Shown: one piece after another, positions 37,201 through 45,774 of the stretch
Layout of the letters: the number at the start of each line of letters is the position of its first letter
Numbering within the stretch: the stretch's first letter is position 1
Assembly: GCA_902802535.1 (NCBI GenBank)
Contig: CADCML010000003.1
Location: 1 to 64,000 of the forward strand
From: an uncultured Bacteroidia bacterium
Lineage (GTDB): Bacteria > Bacteroidota > Bacteroidia > Bacteroidales > F082
Length of the DNA: 64,000 nucleotides
Reading direction: 5' to 3'
The notes under the pieces: generated by a model
Seen by the model: the letters and a program-made list of their open reading frames with translations, nothing else
Database searches by the model: none
Told to the model about the DNA's origin: nothing
Position numbers and translations under genes: made by a program

Positions 37201-37283
37201 GGACATTCTATCAAAGAAATTACATTTTGAAGAAAAAAAATTCATTTTTTTCTCAAAAAAATTCATTCAGTGTCCCGAAAAGG

Positions 37284-38042
37284 TCAGAAAGAAAGCATTT
37301 TATCCACTTCAAGCCATCCAACACTGCCATTGGCGATTCGAATCTTGTTCCAGCCGTTTGAAGTCTCCAAAATGGTCACTTTAGAACCTTCGTGCAACAC
37401 AAAGAGGTCGACACTCGTTTCGCTGGGAGAACTCTTCACAGTCACGGTTGGGGTCATGATGATGGCTTGGTCCTGCGTGGCGGCAGCGTGTTTGAGTTGG
37501 GCCGCAAAGACCACCGATAGGCCAAAGACAATCATGAAGACCATGCCCGAGAAGAAGCCCAACTTGCGCAACCCAATACTGCGCGAACGTAGGAACAAGA
37601 ACACGCAAACCAACAGCAACGCGAACGAGGCCACCGAACACCAAGCCCAGAAGTCGCTCGAACACAACGCCCTCAAACTGCGCCACCAACGCACAATGAA
37701 CGACTGGGGAACAGGTTCAATCTTGTCGACAATGGCGAGGTTGGCAATTGCCAGGTTGGTTTGAACTTCCTCGTTCGACGGGTCGAGCTTCAGGGCCTTC
37801 TCATAACAATAGATGGCCATGGGATACTCGCGCATCTTGTAATAGGTGTTGCCCATGTTGTAATACAGCGGCACCGACTCCATGTCCGTGGCAAGCACTT
37901 TCTCATATAGCACTACCGCTGTGTCATAATTGCCTGAGTTATAGGCTGCATTGGCCTGTTCGAACCACTCGTCGGCGGGGTTTTGGGCAAAGGTCCAACC
38001 CGTCAGGGCGAGTATATATATTAATAAGGTGTATTTTTTCAT
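37284..38042 (-). CDS. batE: BatE: TPR and SH3-domain membrane protein
   Basis: A 252-residue product from the ATG at 38042. Signal peptide, then two TPR units (DEWFEQANAAYNSGNYDTAV, VPLYYNMGNTYYKMREYPMA), two membrane helices (about 145-165 and 175-195), and a C-terminal bacterial SH3 domain (TVKSSPSETSVDLFVLHEGS, GWNKIRIANGSVGWLE). This is the BatE layout, the last gene of the Bat (Bacteroides aerotolerance) operon. It starts 26 bases after batD. Confidence 0.9.
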   Translation of the reverse strand: MKKYTLLIYILALTGWTFAQNPADEWFEQANAAYNSGNYDTAVVLYEKVLATDMESVPLYYNMGNTYYKMREYPMAIYCYEKALKLDPSNEEVQTNLAIANLAIVDKIEPVPQSFIVRWWRSLRALCSSDFWAWCSVASFALLLVCVFLFLRSRSIGLRKLGFFSGMVFMIVFGLSVVFAAQLKHAAATQDQAIIMTPTVTVKSSPSETSVDLFVLHEGSKVTILETSNGWNKIRIANGSVGWLEVDKMLSF

Positions 38043-38068
38043 TGTAGTTCCTCCTTTCATTCCTTGTT

Positions 38069-39952
38069 TCAAATTACTTTCTCCGCCTTCGAAATGACCT
38101 CGATTCCGCGACGATAGAGGTCGTCCATCTTTTCCTCGGCGTTGCCTGGAGCAAAACGGGCAAATTCGCAGTTGTTCAAGGTGTCGACAAACTGTTGGGT
38201 GAGGTCGTCGGGCACATTCTTGCCTTTCATGGTTTCGCTGACGGTTTCCATCGAAAGTTTGGAGCGTTCGATGCCGAGCTTGTCGGCGATGTAGCCCCAC
38301 AAGGCCTGCGACATCTCCACGTAGAAGTTGTCCTGATCCTTGACTTTCAGGAATTGCTCGGCTTTCTTCAGTCGGCCACGGGCCACCTTGTCGGCCTTGC
38401 GGTTGCGGTTGGCGGCGTTGTCCTGCTTCAGCGCTTCATGTTTCTTTGAAACGGTTAGCATGATGATGAACAACAGCAATATGGCCAACAATACAACAAA
38501 ATAAGGCGTAGTGGCAAAGAATGCCGAATGGATGGGTTTCAGGCGCGGATTGCCCGTCATGATGTGGCGGATGTCGCTGCCGAGGTATTTGATGCCTTCC
38601 TGGTTGGAGGCATAGATGCTGCCACCGTCTTCGCCTTCGCCGCCAATGCCTTTTTCCACTTGGATGGAATAGGACTCCGACATCAAAGTGGAATAGCTGC
38701 CGTTACTGGGGTTGAAATATGAAAACACGATAGGTGCAAGGTCGAAGTTGCCGGCACGACGCGGGATGACAAGGTATTCAGCTTTCTTGGTGCCCGTCAT
38801 GCCATTGGCGCCATTGCTCGCTGAGGTCGTGATTTTCGGGTCGTACACCTCGAAATCAGGCGGGAAGGTCGGCTCGGGCATCTGCAACAGCTCGATGACA
38901 CCAGTACCGCTGACGGTCAGGGTCAACGTGAAAGCCTCGTTGGTCTTGAGTTGCGTCTTGTCGATGTCCGACTTGAAGTTGTAGTTGCCCACGGCACCCG
39001 CAAAGGAAGCAGGCTTGCTGTTGTCGGGCAGGTTCTTCACTTCGATGCTCACGTTATTGGATGACAACTCTTTACGCACATTGGCGATGTTGCGATTAAA
39101 GAAGGGGTCGTTGAAGAAGACATCGAAAGGATCCATGCTGCGGCTGTTGTTGCTTTGGGTGCGGACTTGCGCGATGCACTCGATTGTCATCGGGTCGAGG
39201 GTAAGGTTTCCAGCGCGTTGTGGCACAACGATAATCCTTTGGATTTCAGCGGTGGTGTATTCCACCCCGTTGACGTATTCGCTGCTCTGTTTTAGCGAAC
39301 CGCCATTGTTGTCGGTGATATCCTTGGTCCAAAAACCGGCATACGACGGGGCTCTCTCAATCGACAGCGACGTGACAGGCACCTTGGTGTAAAGCTTGTA
39401 GGTCAGTACCACCTGCTCACCGACATAGGCCGACTTTTTGGACGGTATCACCCTAAGGAACAAGTCTTTGCCGCTCACTTGCGGGTCGTTGGTGTTCCGC
39501 TGTGCGCCACCTTGTGACGAACTGCCGCCACCAGCGCCTCCCGACGAGGCAGAATAGCTTCCGTCGTCAGGCACCACCTTGATTTCGAACGGCTCGCTGG
39601 AAATCTTGCTGCCTTTGACGGTCAACGAGGCCGAACCAATGCGAAACGTGCCTTCCTGCGCGGCTTGCAGCGCATAGGTATAGGTGTTTTTGGTCGTACG
39701 GCTTATGGAGCCGTTGACAATCTGTACACTCGAGCTCGTCGAGGTAAACGGTCCACCCAATACATTGAAGCCCTCAAACGATGGCGCAGTGAAATTCTTA
39801 CCTTCGGTATTGGCCTCAAACGCCACTTGGAACCGTTCGCCCACCATGACCTGACGTTTGGACGACACGGTTAGGGTGGGGTCGTCTTGCGCCCGCAAGA
39901 TTGTCGGCACAAGGACGCTTAATATCAATAATAGGCTGATTTTTGTTCTCAT
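38069..39952 (-). CDS. batD: BatD: oxygen-tolerance protein
   Basis: A 627-residue protein: signal peptide ending LRAQ, then a series of Ig-like beta domains (LTVSSKRQVMVGERFQVAFEA, GPFTSTSSSVQIVNGS then ISRTTKNTYTY) typical of BatD. A glycine/serine-rich linker (SSGGAGGGSSSQGG) lies near residue 140. One C-terminal membrane helix (about 485-510) and a cytoplasmic charged tail follow. It probably faces the periplasm and works with the BatA/BatB von Willebrand factor A proteins. TATTTTTG (minus, 39,977-39,984) gives batD-batE its own promoter. Confidence 0.93.
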   Translation of the reverse strand: MRTKISLLLILSVLVPTILRAQDDPTLTVSSKRQVMVGERFQVAFEANTEGKNFTAPSFEGFNVLGGPFTSTSSSVQIVNGSISRTTKNTYTYALQAAQEGTFRIGSASLTVKGSKISSEPFEIKVVPDDGSYSASSGGAGGGSSSQGGAQRNTNDPQVSGKDLFLRVIPSKKSAYVGEQVVLTYKLYTKVPVTSLSIERAPSYAGFWTKDITDNNGGSLKQSSEYVNGVEYTTAEIQRIIVVPQRAGNLTLDPMTIECIAQVRTQSNNSRSMDPFDVFFNDPFFNRNIANVRKELSSNNVSIEVKNLPDNSKPASFAGAVGNYNFKSDIDKTQLKTNEAFTLTLTVSGTGVIELLQMPEPTFPPDFEVYDPKITTSASNGANGMTGTKKAEYLVIPRRAGNFDLAPIVFSYFNPSNGSYSTLMSESYSIQVEKGIGGEGEDGGSIYASNQEGIKYLGSDIRHIMTGNPRLKPIHSAFFATTPYFVVLLAILLLFIIMLTVSKKHEALKQDNAANRNRKADKVARGRLKKAEQFLKVKDQDNFYVEMSQALWGYIADKLGIERSKLSMETVSETMKGKNVPDDLTQQFVDTLNNCEFARFAPGNAEEKMDDLYRRGIEVISKAEKVI

Positions 39953-39976
39953 TTATTCGCTTTTCATTTTGGGTTG

Positions 39977-39984
39977 CAAAAATA
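39977..39984 (-). promoter_or_regulatory. Internal -7 element for batD-batE
   Basis: TATTTTTG on the minus strand, 25 bases before batD and after the family A repeat that follows batC. Confidence 0.55.
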
Positions 39985-40030
39985 ACGTTTTTATGTTGAA
40001 TCGGCGTTGATTTTTTCCTCCATCCGTCGG

Positions 40031-40085
40031 GGGTGCAGGGGTTTACACCGCCTGCCTATAATCTGCCGTCCCTACGGGACTGGGG
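40031..40085. repeat. Dispersed repeat family A between batC and batD
   Basis: GCAGGGGTTTACACCGCCTGC then GTCCCTACGGGAC, two short hairpins ending at the batC stop codon. Confidence 0.8.
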
Positions 40086-41711
40086 TTACCAATCCTTGTC
40101 ACTCTTCTTTTTGGGTTGTTGTCTTACTTTCTGCTCGTTCACCTTCTCCATGGTCTGTTTTTCTTGGTTTTCAAGGGCATCCAACATGCGTTGCGCATCC
40201 TCCTTCGACATTTCCTGACTTTGCTGCTGCTGTTGCTGTTGCTGCTGGTCTTGGTTTTGTTGGTCTTGTTGTTGCTGTTGCTCTTGCTGGTCTTGTTGAT
40301 CCTGCTGCTGGTCTTGCTGTTGTTGCTGTTGCTGCTGATCCTGACCTTCGCTCTTCTCGAAGACCGCCGAAACCTCCACGTCGAAGTCGGGCATGGTGAA
40401 GAAATTGCCAAGAGGCTGCACCTTGATTGAGGTGTCGCCCACTTGGTGGATGACGTATTCCTTGAACTGGTAGCCCGGCTCGGGTGCATTGCGCAAGGCC
40501 ACCGTCTCACGGCGCGTGGCTTCCGAAACATCCAAAAGGACATGGCCGCCTTCGAGGGTCGTATCGGGCTGCACCTTGTAATTATCGGTGGCTTCCACGA
40601 AGTTGGCCTTCACAGTCACGTCGCTGTCAAGCATTTGGAAGAGGTTGTCGTCACTGACAGGAGCTGACTCGCTACCGTCGTTGCTCACTACGCGCAAGTC
40701 ACCGAGCTGGAAGCCTTTGTCGGGCTTCACGATAATGGCAATGTTTTGTCCAGGCTTGACAAGGCTGTCGGTCACTGAAATGGTTCCGTTGGAAACGCTA
40801 TCGATGCTAACTTTCAACGCGGTACGGAAAGTAGCCGTCACCGTCACATCAAAGTCGGGCATTTGGAACACGGTATCGTTAACCGGTATGGTGTCGTTGC
40901 GGCTACCAGTTTTGTACACGGTGAACTTGTCCACCATGAAGCCGTCTTCGCCTTGACCTTTCAACACGACCTGCTGGCCTTCGATGGCGCGTTGCTTGTC
41001 GGCCCAGATGCGACCATGCTGGATGTTCTTCTCGATTTCAATCTTATGCGCCTCCTTGAACTGCGCCGTCACGAGGACGTTGAACTTGGGCATGATAAAG
41101 CTATTGCCACTCACATCGACGCGCACCTCTTGGTTATCGGCCTTCACGACGATGTATTCCGCCAAGGCGAAGTTGTCGTCAGGCTCAGCCTTGAGCATCA
41201 CCCGCTGGCCATTGAAAGCTTCCTTCTCGTTAGCCTCAATTCTGCCATGCTCAGCCTGCACGACCCATATCTGGCTTTTCACCAAATGGGCGCGGCAATA
41301 CTCGAGGTTGTAGAGTGCATCGGCATTGTCGGGATTCAGTTTCAGCGACACCTTATATATATTATAGGCGTCGTAGAATTTGTCCTGCGCGAGGAGGCAG
41401 TTGCCCATATTGAACACCGCGCTCGACTTCAGCTTGGCGTCGGGCGACATTTCAACCACCTTTTGGAAAGCCTCGTAGGCCGCATCATAGTTTTGCTGGG
41501 CAAAAAGTGCATCTCCAAGGTTGAACTGCGCGTTGGCGTTGTTGGGTCGGGCCTCTAAAGCCTTCCTGTACTTGACTTCCGCTTCGGTGTAGTCGCCCCG
41601 TTTGTAGTCGCGGTTGCCCTTGCGAATCAGTTTCTCATCGGTTTGTGCCGATGCCGAGGCAAAACAAACACACAATACTATGGTTATCAAATATTTACTT
41701 ATCGTTTTCAT
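40086..41711 (-). CDS. batC: BatC: TPR protein with four InlB-like beta-repeats and a Q-rich tail
   Basis: A 541-residue product with a signal peptide (to ASASAQ). Three TPR units (about 25-150; GNRDYKRGDYTEAEVKYRKA, NAQFNLGDALFAQQNYDAA, AVFNMGNCLLAQDKFYDA) identify it as BatC. Four beta-repeats (about 155-450) follow, each ending like FQMPDFDVTVTATF, of the kind found in Gram-positive and Bacteroidota surface proteins. Residues about 456-499 are mostly Q and D. The tail MSKEDAQRMLDALENQEKQT is the usual BatC end. The beta-repeat insert is not part of BatC as I know it (about 200-250 residues). It overlaps batB by four bases. Confidence 0.88.
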   Translation of the reverse strand: MKTISKYLITIVLCVCFASASAQTDEKLIRKGNRDYKRGDYTEAEVKYRKALEARPNNANAQFNLGDALFAQQNYDAAYEAFQKVVEMSPDAKLKSSAVFNMGNCLLAQDKFYDAYNIYKVSLKLNPDNADALYNLEYCRAHLVKSQIWVVQAEHGRIEANEKEAFNGQRVMLKAEPDDNFALAEYIVVKADNQEVRVDVSGNSFIMPKFNVLVTAQFKEAHKIEIEKNIQHGRIWADKQRAIEGQQVVLKGQGEDGFMVDKFTVYKTGSRNDTIPVNDTVFQMPDFDVTVTATFRTALKVSIDSVSNGTISVTDSLVKPGQNIAIIVKPDKGFQLGDLRVVSNDGSESAPVSDDNLFQMLDSDVTVKANFVEATDNYKVQPDTTLEGGHVLLDVSEATRRETVALRNAPEPGYQFKEYVIHQVGDTSIKVQPLGNFFTMPDFDVEVSAVFEKSEGQDQQQQQQQQDQQQDQQDQQEQQQQQDQQNQDQQQQQQQQQSQEMSKEDAQRMLDALENQEKQTMEKVNEQKVRQQPKKKSDKDW

Positions 41712-42757
41712 GGTTTCTTCTCAAAAATATTGAACCTTTTCTCCCACCCTTTTTTGCCCGACGAGATGAGCATCTCGATGAGCAGAAGGACGATGGCCGC
41801 ACCGACGAACCACTGGAACTGGTCCTCGTAGTCGGTGAAGACCTTGGCCTCGATTTCCGACTTGTCGAGCTTTTCGATGTCGTCATAGATTTTCTCCAAG
41901 CCCACGTTGGAATTACTCGCACGGACGTAAATGCCATTGCCGGCGGCGGCAATCTGTTGCAGCATCGCTTCGTTGAGCTTGGTGATGATGGTGTTGCCGT
42001 TCTTGTCCTTACGGTAGCCCGTTTGGTGGCCGTATTGGTTGTACTGTGGGATGGGCGCGCCGTCGGGCAGACCCATACCGATGGTATAAATGCGGATGCC
42101 TTGTTTGGCGGCTTCTTGCGCAGCCTTCACTGCGGCATCGTTCTCATGGTCTTCGCCGTCAGAGATGATGACGATGGCCTTACTGTGTTCCTCATCGGAA
42201 AATGACTTGACAGCCAAATTGATAGCCTCAGCAATGGCTGTGCCTTGCGAAGCCACGAGGCTTGTGTTGACCGTCGAAAGAAACATCTTTGCCGCCGAAT
42301 AGTCGGTAGTGATAGGCAGTTGCACGAAAGCCTTGTCGGCAAAGACGATGACGCCGATACGGTCGCCCTTCATCTCACTAATCAGTTTGTTGATGGCCTG
42401 CTTGGAGCGTTCCAAACGACTCGGAACGATATCCTCGGCGTTCATCGAATTGGAAACGTCGACGGCAATATAAAGGTCAATGCCTTCGCGCTTCACCTCT
42501 TCCATCTTGCTGCCACTCTGCAAGTTGGCCAAAGCCAAAATCGAGCAGGCGATGACAAAAAGGAAAATGACGAACTTGAAATTGGCGCGACGGGTGGAAT
42601 AACTCGGCACCAACTGTTCGCGCATCCCGATTTGGGCGAAACGCTCGAAACGGCGCTTCTGACCAAGGCGAAAAAGGATATAAATAATGACCAATACTGG
42701 TATAACGAGCAACCAATAAAGGTATTCAGGATGTTCAAATCGCAATACGTTTTCCAT
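41708..42757 (-). CDS. batB: BatB: von Willebrand factor A membrane protein
   Basis: A 349-residue protein: N-terminal membrane helices (about 10-30 and 60-78), a VWA domain with MIDAS motif DVSNS (near 96) and the conserved threonine and aspartate (GTAIAEA, ISDGEDHEND), and a C-terminal helix. It pairs with BatA in the Bat system, which in Bacteroides fragilis was linked to oxygen tolerance. It starts four bases after batA ends and overlaps batC. Confidence 0.94.
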   Translation of the reverse strand: MENVLRFEHPEYLYWLLVIPVLVIIYILFRLGQKRRFERFAQIGMREQLVPSYSTRRANFKFVIFLFVIACSILALANLQSGSKMEEVKREGIDLYIAVDVSNSMNAEDIVPSRLERSKQAINKLISEMKGDRIGVIVFADKAFVQLPITTDYSAAKMFLSTVNTSLVASQGTAIAEAINLAVKSFSDEEHSKAIVIISDGEDHENDAAVKAAQEAAKQGIRIYTIGMGLPDGAPIPQYNQYGHQTGYRKDKNGNTIITKLNEAMLQQIAAAGNGIYVRASNSNVGLEKIYDDIEKLDKSEIEAKVFTDYEDQFQWFVGAAIVLLLIEMLISSGKKGWEKRFNIFEKKP

Positions 42758-42761
42758 GGCT

Positions 42762-43763
42762 TTAATCGGTTAAAGTTCTGAAAATAGTCTTACGCAACAG
42801 GAATTCGAGCAGCAACAAGACCAAAGCCCATGCCACGAGCGGATAAAATTCCTCGTGAAGGCGGCGAAACTCCGTCACCTCAATCTTGGAGCGTTCCAAC
42901 TTGTCGATTTCCTGATAGATTTCGTCCAGCTTTTGGTTGTTGTTGGCGCGGAAATACTTGCCACCCGTCGAGTTGGCGATGGTGGTAAGTAGTTTCTCGT
43001 CAATCTCAACCTTGACTTGTTGTATGACCGTGCCGCCAAAAGGAGTTTGCATGGGCATTGGCGCCATGCCGTAGGATCCCACGCCGATGGTGTAGACACG
43101 GATGCCATACAACTTGGCGATTTCAGCTGCGGTATAGGGGTCAACGGAACCGGCATTATTCATACCATCGGTCAGCAGAATGACCACCTTGGAAATGGCT
43201 TCACTGTCCTTGAGTCGACTGACGGCCGTGGCCAGTCCATCGCCAATGGCGGTGCCATCGTCGATGAGGCCGTTTTTCATTTCGGCCAGCATGTTGAGCA
43301 TCACGCCGTGGTCGGTGGTCAGCGGCACTTGGGTAAAAGTCTCACCAGAGAAAATGACCAAACCCATACGGTCGCCAGGGCGGTCTTTCACGAAATCGGA
43401 GGCCACATTTTTGGCGGCAGTCAAACGATCGGGCTTGAGGTCACGGGCCAGCATAGAGCCAGAAACGTCCATTGCCATCACAATGTCGATGCCTTCAATG
43501 TTGGAAGTCGAATTGGTCGATGAACTTTGTGGACGCGCCAAGGCCACGATAAGCAAACCTAAAGCCATCATTTTCAGTGCAAAAAGCAGATGACGCAAGT
43601 AGGCCTTCCATGTCTTCGGCAGTTGGACCATTCCCTTCAAATCGGAGAAGTTCACCGCTGCTTCCTGTTTCTTGTGGCGCAGCACATACCAAATAATGAG
43701 TGCTGGTATCAACAGCAAGAGCCACAGCAGCTTAGGATTCGCAAATTCAACGTTTTCAAACAT
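42762..43763 (-). CDS. batA: BatA: von Willebrand factor A membrane protein
   Basis: A 333-residue protein: two N-terminal membrane helices, a VWA domain with MIDAS DVSGS (near 92), DGTAIGDGLATAVSRL and LLTDGMNNAGSVDP, and a C-terminal helix ending KTIFRTLTD. The LARDLKPDRLTAAK segment is typical of BatA. It overlaps the preceding gene by eight bases. Confidence 0.94.
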   Translation of the reverse strand: MFENVEFANPKLLWLLLLIPALIIWYVLRHKKQEAAVNFSDLKGMVQLPKTWKAYLRHLLFALKMMALGLLIVALARPQSSSTNSTSNIEGIDIVMAMDVSGSMLARDLKPDRLTAAKNVASDFVKDRPGDRMGLVIFSGETFTQVPLTTDHGVMLNMLAEMKNGLIDDGTAIGDGLATAVSRLKDSEAISKVVILLTDGMNNAGSVDPYTAAEIAKLYGIRVYTIGVGSYGMAPMPMQTPFGGTVIQQVKVEIDEKLLTTIANSTGGKYFRANNNQKLDEIYQEIDKLERSKIEVTEFRRLHEEFYPLVAWALVLLLLEFLLRKTIFRTLTD

Positions 43764-44784
43764 CTTTCACCTCCTCTTTTCCCACTGTTGCTGACTGCGT
43801 CCCGCAGTCAGTTTCCGTCTGCGAGGACGCAGACGGCGACATTGTCTTTTGATAATACTCGTAACTCTCATTGACGAATTCCGTCATGCTGGTCAAAGCC
43901 GTATCGCTTTCGAGGGTCGAAGCAGAATATTTGGCAAACTTCACCAAATCAGCGACTTCCATTGTGTCTTTCAACTTGTCGTAAGTCTCTTTTTTGAAAT
44001 GCAACGGCTTGATTTCATTGAGAATATCATCAGTGGTCATCTCTACAGCATTCACGCCGAACTGACCTTCAATATACTCACGCGCAATGTCAGTCAGCGA
44101 GGAGAAATACTCCTTCACCTTGCCCGACTGCCACATCTTTTCCTCGCGCAACCGTTTCAGGTCGCCAACAGCCTTGTCGTAAGGCGGAATGACAGGGCCA
44201 CGAATGATGTTGCCCTCGGCATCCACCTTGGTTTTGCGGTGCTTGCGCCAATACCAAACGCCAAAGACGGCCAAGGCCAACAGCAGCACGGCCAACAGCC
44301 ACGGGAACACCTCTTTCATTTGGATAGGTGCGGCGATAGGCTCCACGATGGGTTTGTATGGCTGCAAAGTGTCTACAACCATCGTAGTGGCGTATAAATC
44401 AATGGGTTCCGTAAAGGCTTGCAGGCGCATCGGGTCGTCAAACGATTGGGCGTAGGTCAGGCCGACTGCGGGCAACTGAATTTGACCCGTGTCAAAAGTC
44501 ATCAGCGTAAGTTGCTGCTTCACAATGACATTGCTATCGGCATCGGCAGTGCGTTCCACGTTGCCGCGCTTGATGATGTCGATTTGCTCCGAAAGCGTGT
44601 CGATGGCGAAATCGTTCCATTCCACAAACCAACCGTAAGGCACTTTGAGACTCAAATCGAGCGTAAAAGGCTTACCCACCTGCACTTTCGTGTCGTTGAC
44701 CTTGCCTTCCACCTCCACGTTTTGGGCCTTGAGGCCTGTCGCGGCCAGCAGCGCAAATATCAAAAACAAAACAGTTTTTCTCAT
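43756..44784 (-). CDS. Bat-operon membrane protein of unknown function (342 aa)
   Basis: Signal peptide to LKAQ, a periplasmic beta domain (about 22-160, VEVEGKVNDTKVQVGKPFTL), one membrane helix (about 185-205, FPWLLAVLLLALAVFGVWYW), and a cytoplasmic helical domain (DLKRLREEKMWQSGKVKEYF then SSLTDIAREYIEGQFGV, similar in style to the cytoplasmic part of DUF4381-type proteins). It occupies the place between the DUF58 gene and batA where Bacteroidota Bat operons carry such a protein. The last 25 residues are encoded by two hairpin repeats. Confidence 0.75.
   Translation of the reverse strand: MRKTVLFLIFALLAATGLKAQNVEVEGKVNDTKVQVGKPFTLDLSLKVPYGWFVEWNDFAIDTLSEQIDIIKRGNVERTADADSNVIVKQQLTLMTFDTGQIQLPAVGLTYAQSFDDPMRLQAFTEPIDLYATTMVVDTLQPYKPIVEPIAAPIQMKEVFPWLLAVLLLALAVFGVWYWRKHRKTKVDAEGNIIRGPVIPPYDKAVGDLKRLREEKMWQSGKVKEYFSSLTDIAREYIEGQFGVNAVEMTTDDILNEIKPLHFKKETYDKLKDTMEVADLVKFAKYSASTLESDTALTSMTEFVNESYEYYQKTMSPSASSQTETDCGTQSATVGKEEVKDV
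43792..43836. repeat. Two hairpins inside the 3' end of the 342-aa gene
   Basis: TGACTGCG/CGCAGTCA (43792-43799, 43803-43810) and CCGTCTGCG/CGCAGACGG (43815-43823, 43828-43836). They encode the low-complexity end of the protein (SASSQTETDCGTQSA). Confidence 0.75.
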
Positions 44785-45659
44785 CTTCTTGCCTCCCTTT
44801 TCTTGAAGAGTTGCATCATGGGTTTCACATAGTCCTCGCCCGTGTAAATCAGCGCGTTATCAATGCCGTGTTTGGTAAATTCACGGTTGAGTTCCGCCGA
44901 TTTGTACTGAATCATCTGAAGATAGGCATTATGCCACGCATTGCTTGACGTGTCCACCCAGCGTTCCTTGCCCGTTTCCGAATCGCGGAACTTCACCAAA
45001 CCCACCTTCGGGATGTCCATCTCGCGGCGGTCGGTGATGCGCAGCGCGACCAAGTCGTGCTTGTTGGCGCAAATCTGCATCTCCTTCTCGAAACTTTTGT
45101 CCGTCATGAAGTCGGAAATCAAGAATGCGGTCGTGCGCCGCTTGATGGCCGAAGTCAGGAAACGTAAGCCCTCGCCGATGTCCGTTCCACGCTCAACAGG
45201 CTTGAAATCAACGATTTCTCGGATGATGCGCAGGATGTGCGAACTGCCCTTTTTCGGCGGGATGAACTTCTCAATCTTGCTGCTGAAGAAAATGACGCCG
45301 ACCTTGTCGTTGTTCTGGATGGCAGAAAACGCCAAAACCGCTGCCAATTCGGCAGTCAGGTCGCGCTTCGACTGTTCAACCGAGCCGAAATCGTTGGAAC
45401 CCGACACGTCGATGAGCAGCATGACCGTCATCTCACGCTCTTCTTCGAAAATCTTGACGAAAGGCCGGTTGAAACGGGCGGTGACGTTCCAATCGATGTT
45501 GCGGATGTCGTCGCCGTACTCGTACTCGCGCACCTCGCTGAAGGTCATGCCACGCCCTTTGAAGGCGCTGTGGTACTGTCCCGAGAAGATGTGATTCGAG
45601 AGGCCCCGCGTCTTGATTTCGATTTTGCGGACTTTTTTGAATATTTCTGTTGATTCCAA
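44781..45659 (-). CDS. DUF58 family protein of the Bat/MoxR operon
   Basis: A 292-residue protein with the DUF58 signature (GRGMTFSEVREYEYGDDIRN then IDWNVTAR) and a VWA-like fold (VMLLIDVSGSNDFGS, ISDFM). DUF58 proteins occur directly after moxR and before the Bat VWA genes and are thought to link the ATPase to them. Its stop overlaps the next start by four bases. Confidence 0.93.
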   Translation of the reverse strand: MESTEIFKKVRKIEIKTRGLSNHIFSGQYHSAFKGRGMTFSEVREYEYGDDIRNIDWNVTARFNRPFVKIFEEEREMTVMLLIDVSGSNDFGSVEQSKRDLTAELAAVLAFSAIQNNDKVGVIFFSSKIEKFIPPKKGSSHILRIIREIVDFKPVERGTDIGEGLRFLTSAIKRRTTAFLISDFMTDKSFEKEMQICANKHDLVALRITDRREMDIPKVGLVKFRDSETGKERWVDTSSNAWHNAYLQMIQYKSAELNREFTKHGIDNALIYTGEDYVKPMMQLFKKREARR

Positions 45660-45718
45660 TTTTCGTAATTATTTTTGTTTCAACATTTTGCGCAGGGTTA
45701 TACCCTACGCCGTTTTTT

Positions 45719-45774
45719 TCGGCAGGGGTTTACACCGCCTGCCTACGCTGCTGCCGTCCCTACGGGACTGGCTT
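45719..45774. repeat. Dispersed repeat family A between moxR and DUF58 gene
   Basis: GGCAGGGGTTTACACCGCC then TGCC and GTCCCTACGGGAC; the same two-hairpin unit as at 40,031-40,085, again ending at the stop codon of the upstream gene. Confidence 0.8.

Noticed and set aside
40216-40344. CAG/CAA-rich stretch as a simple sequence repeat array
   Set aside because: It is in frame, mixed in codon use and flanked by conserved BatC sequence, so it is a protein feature (poly-Q/D) first.
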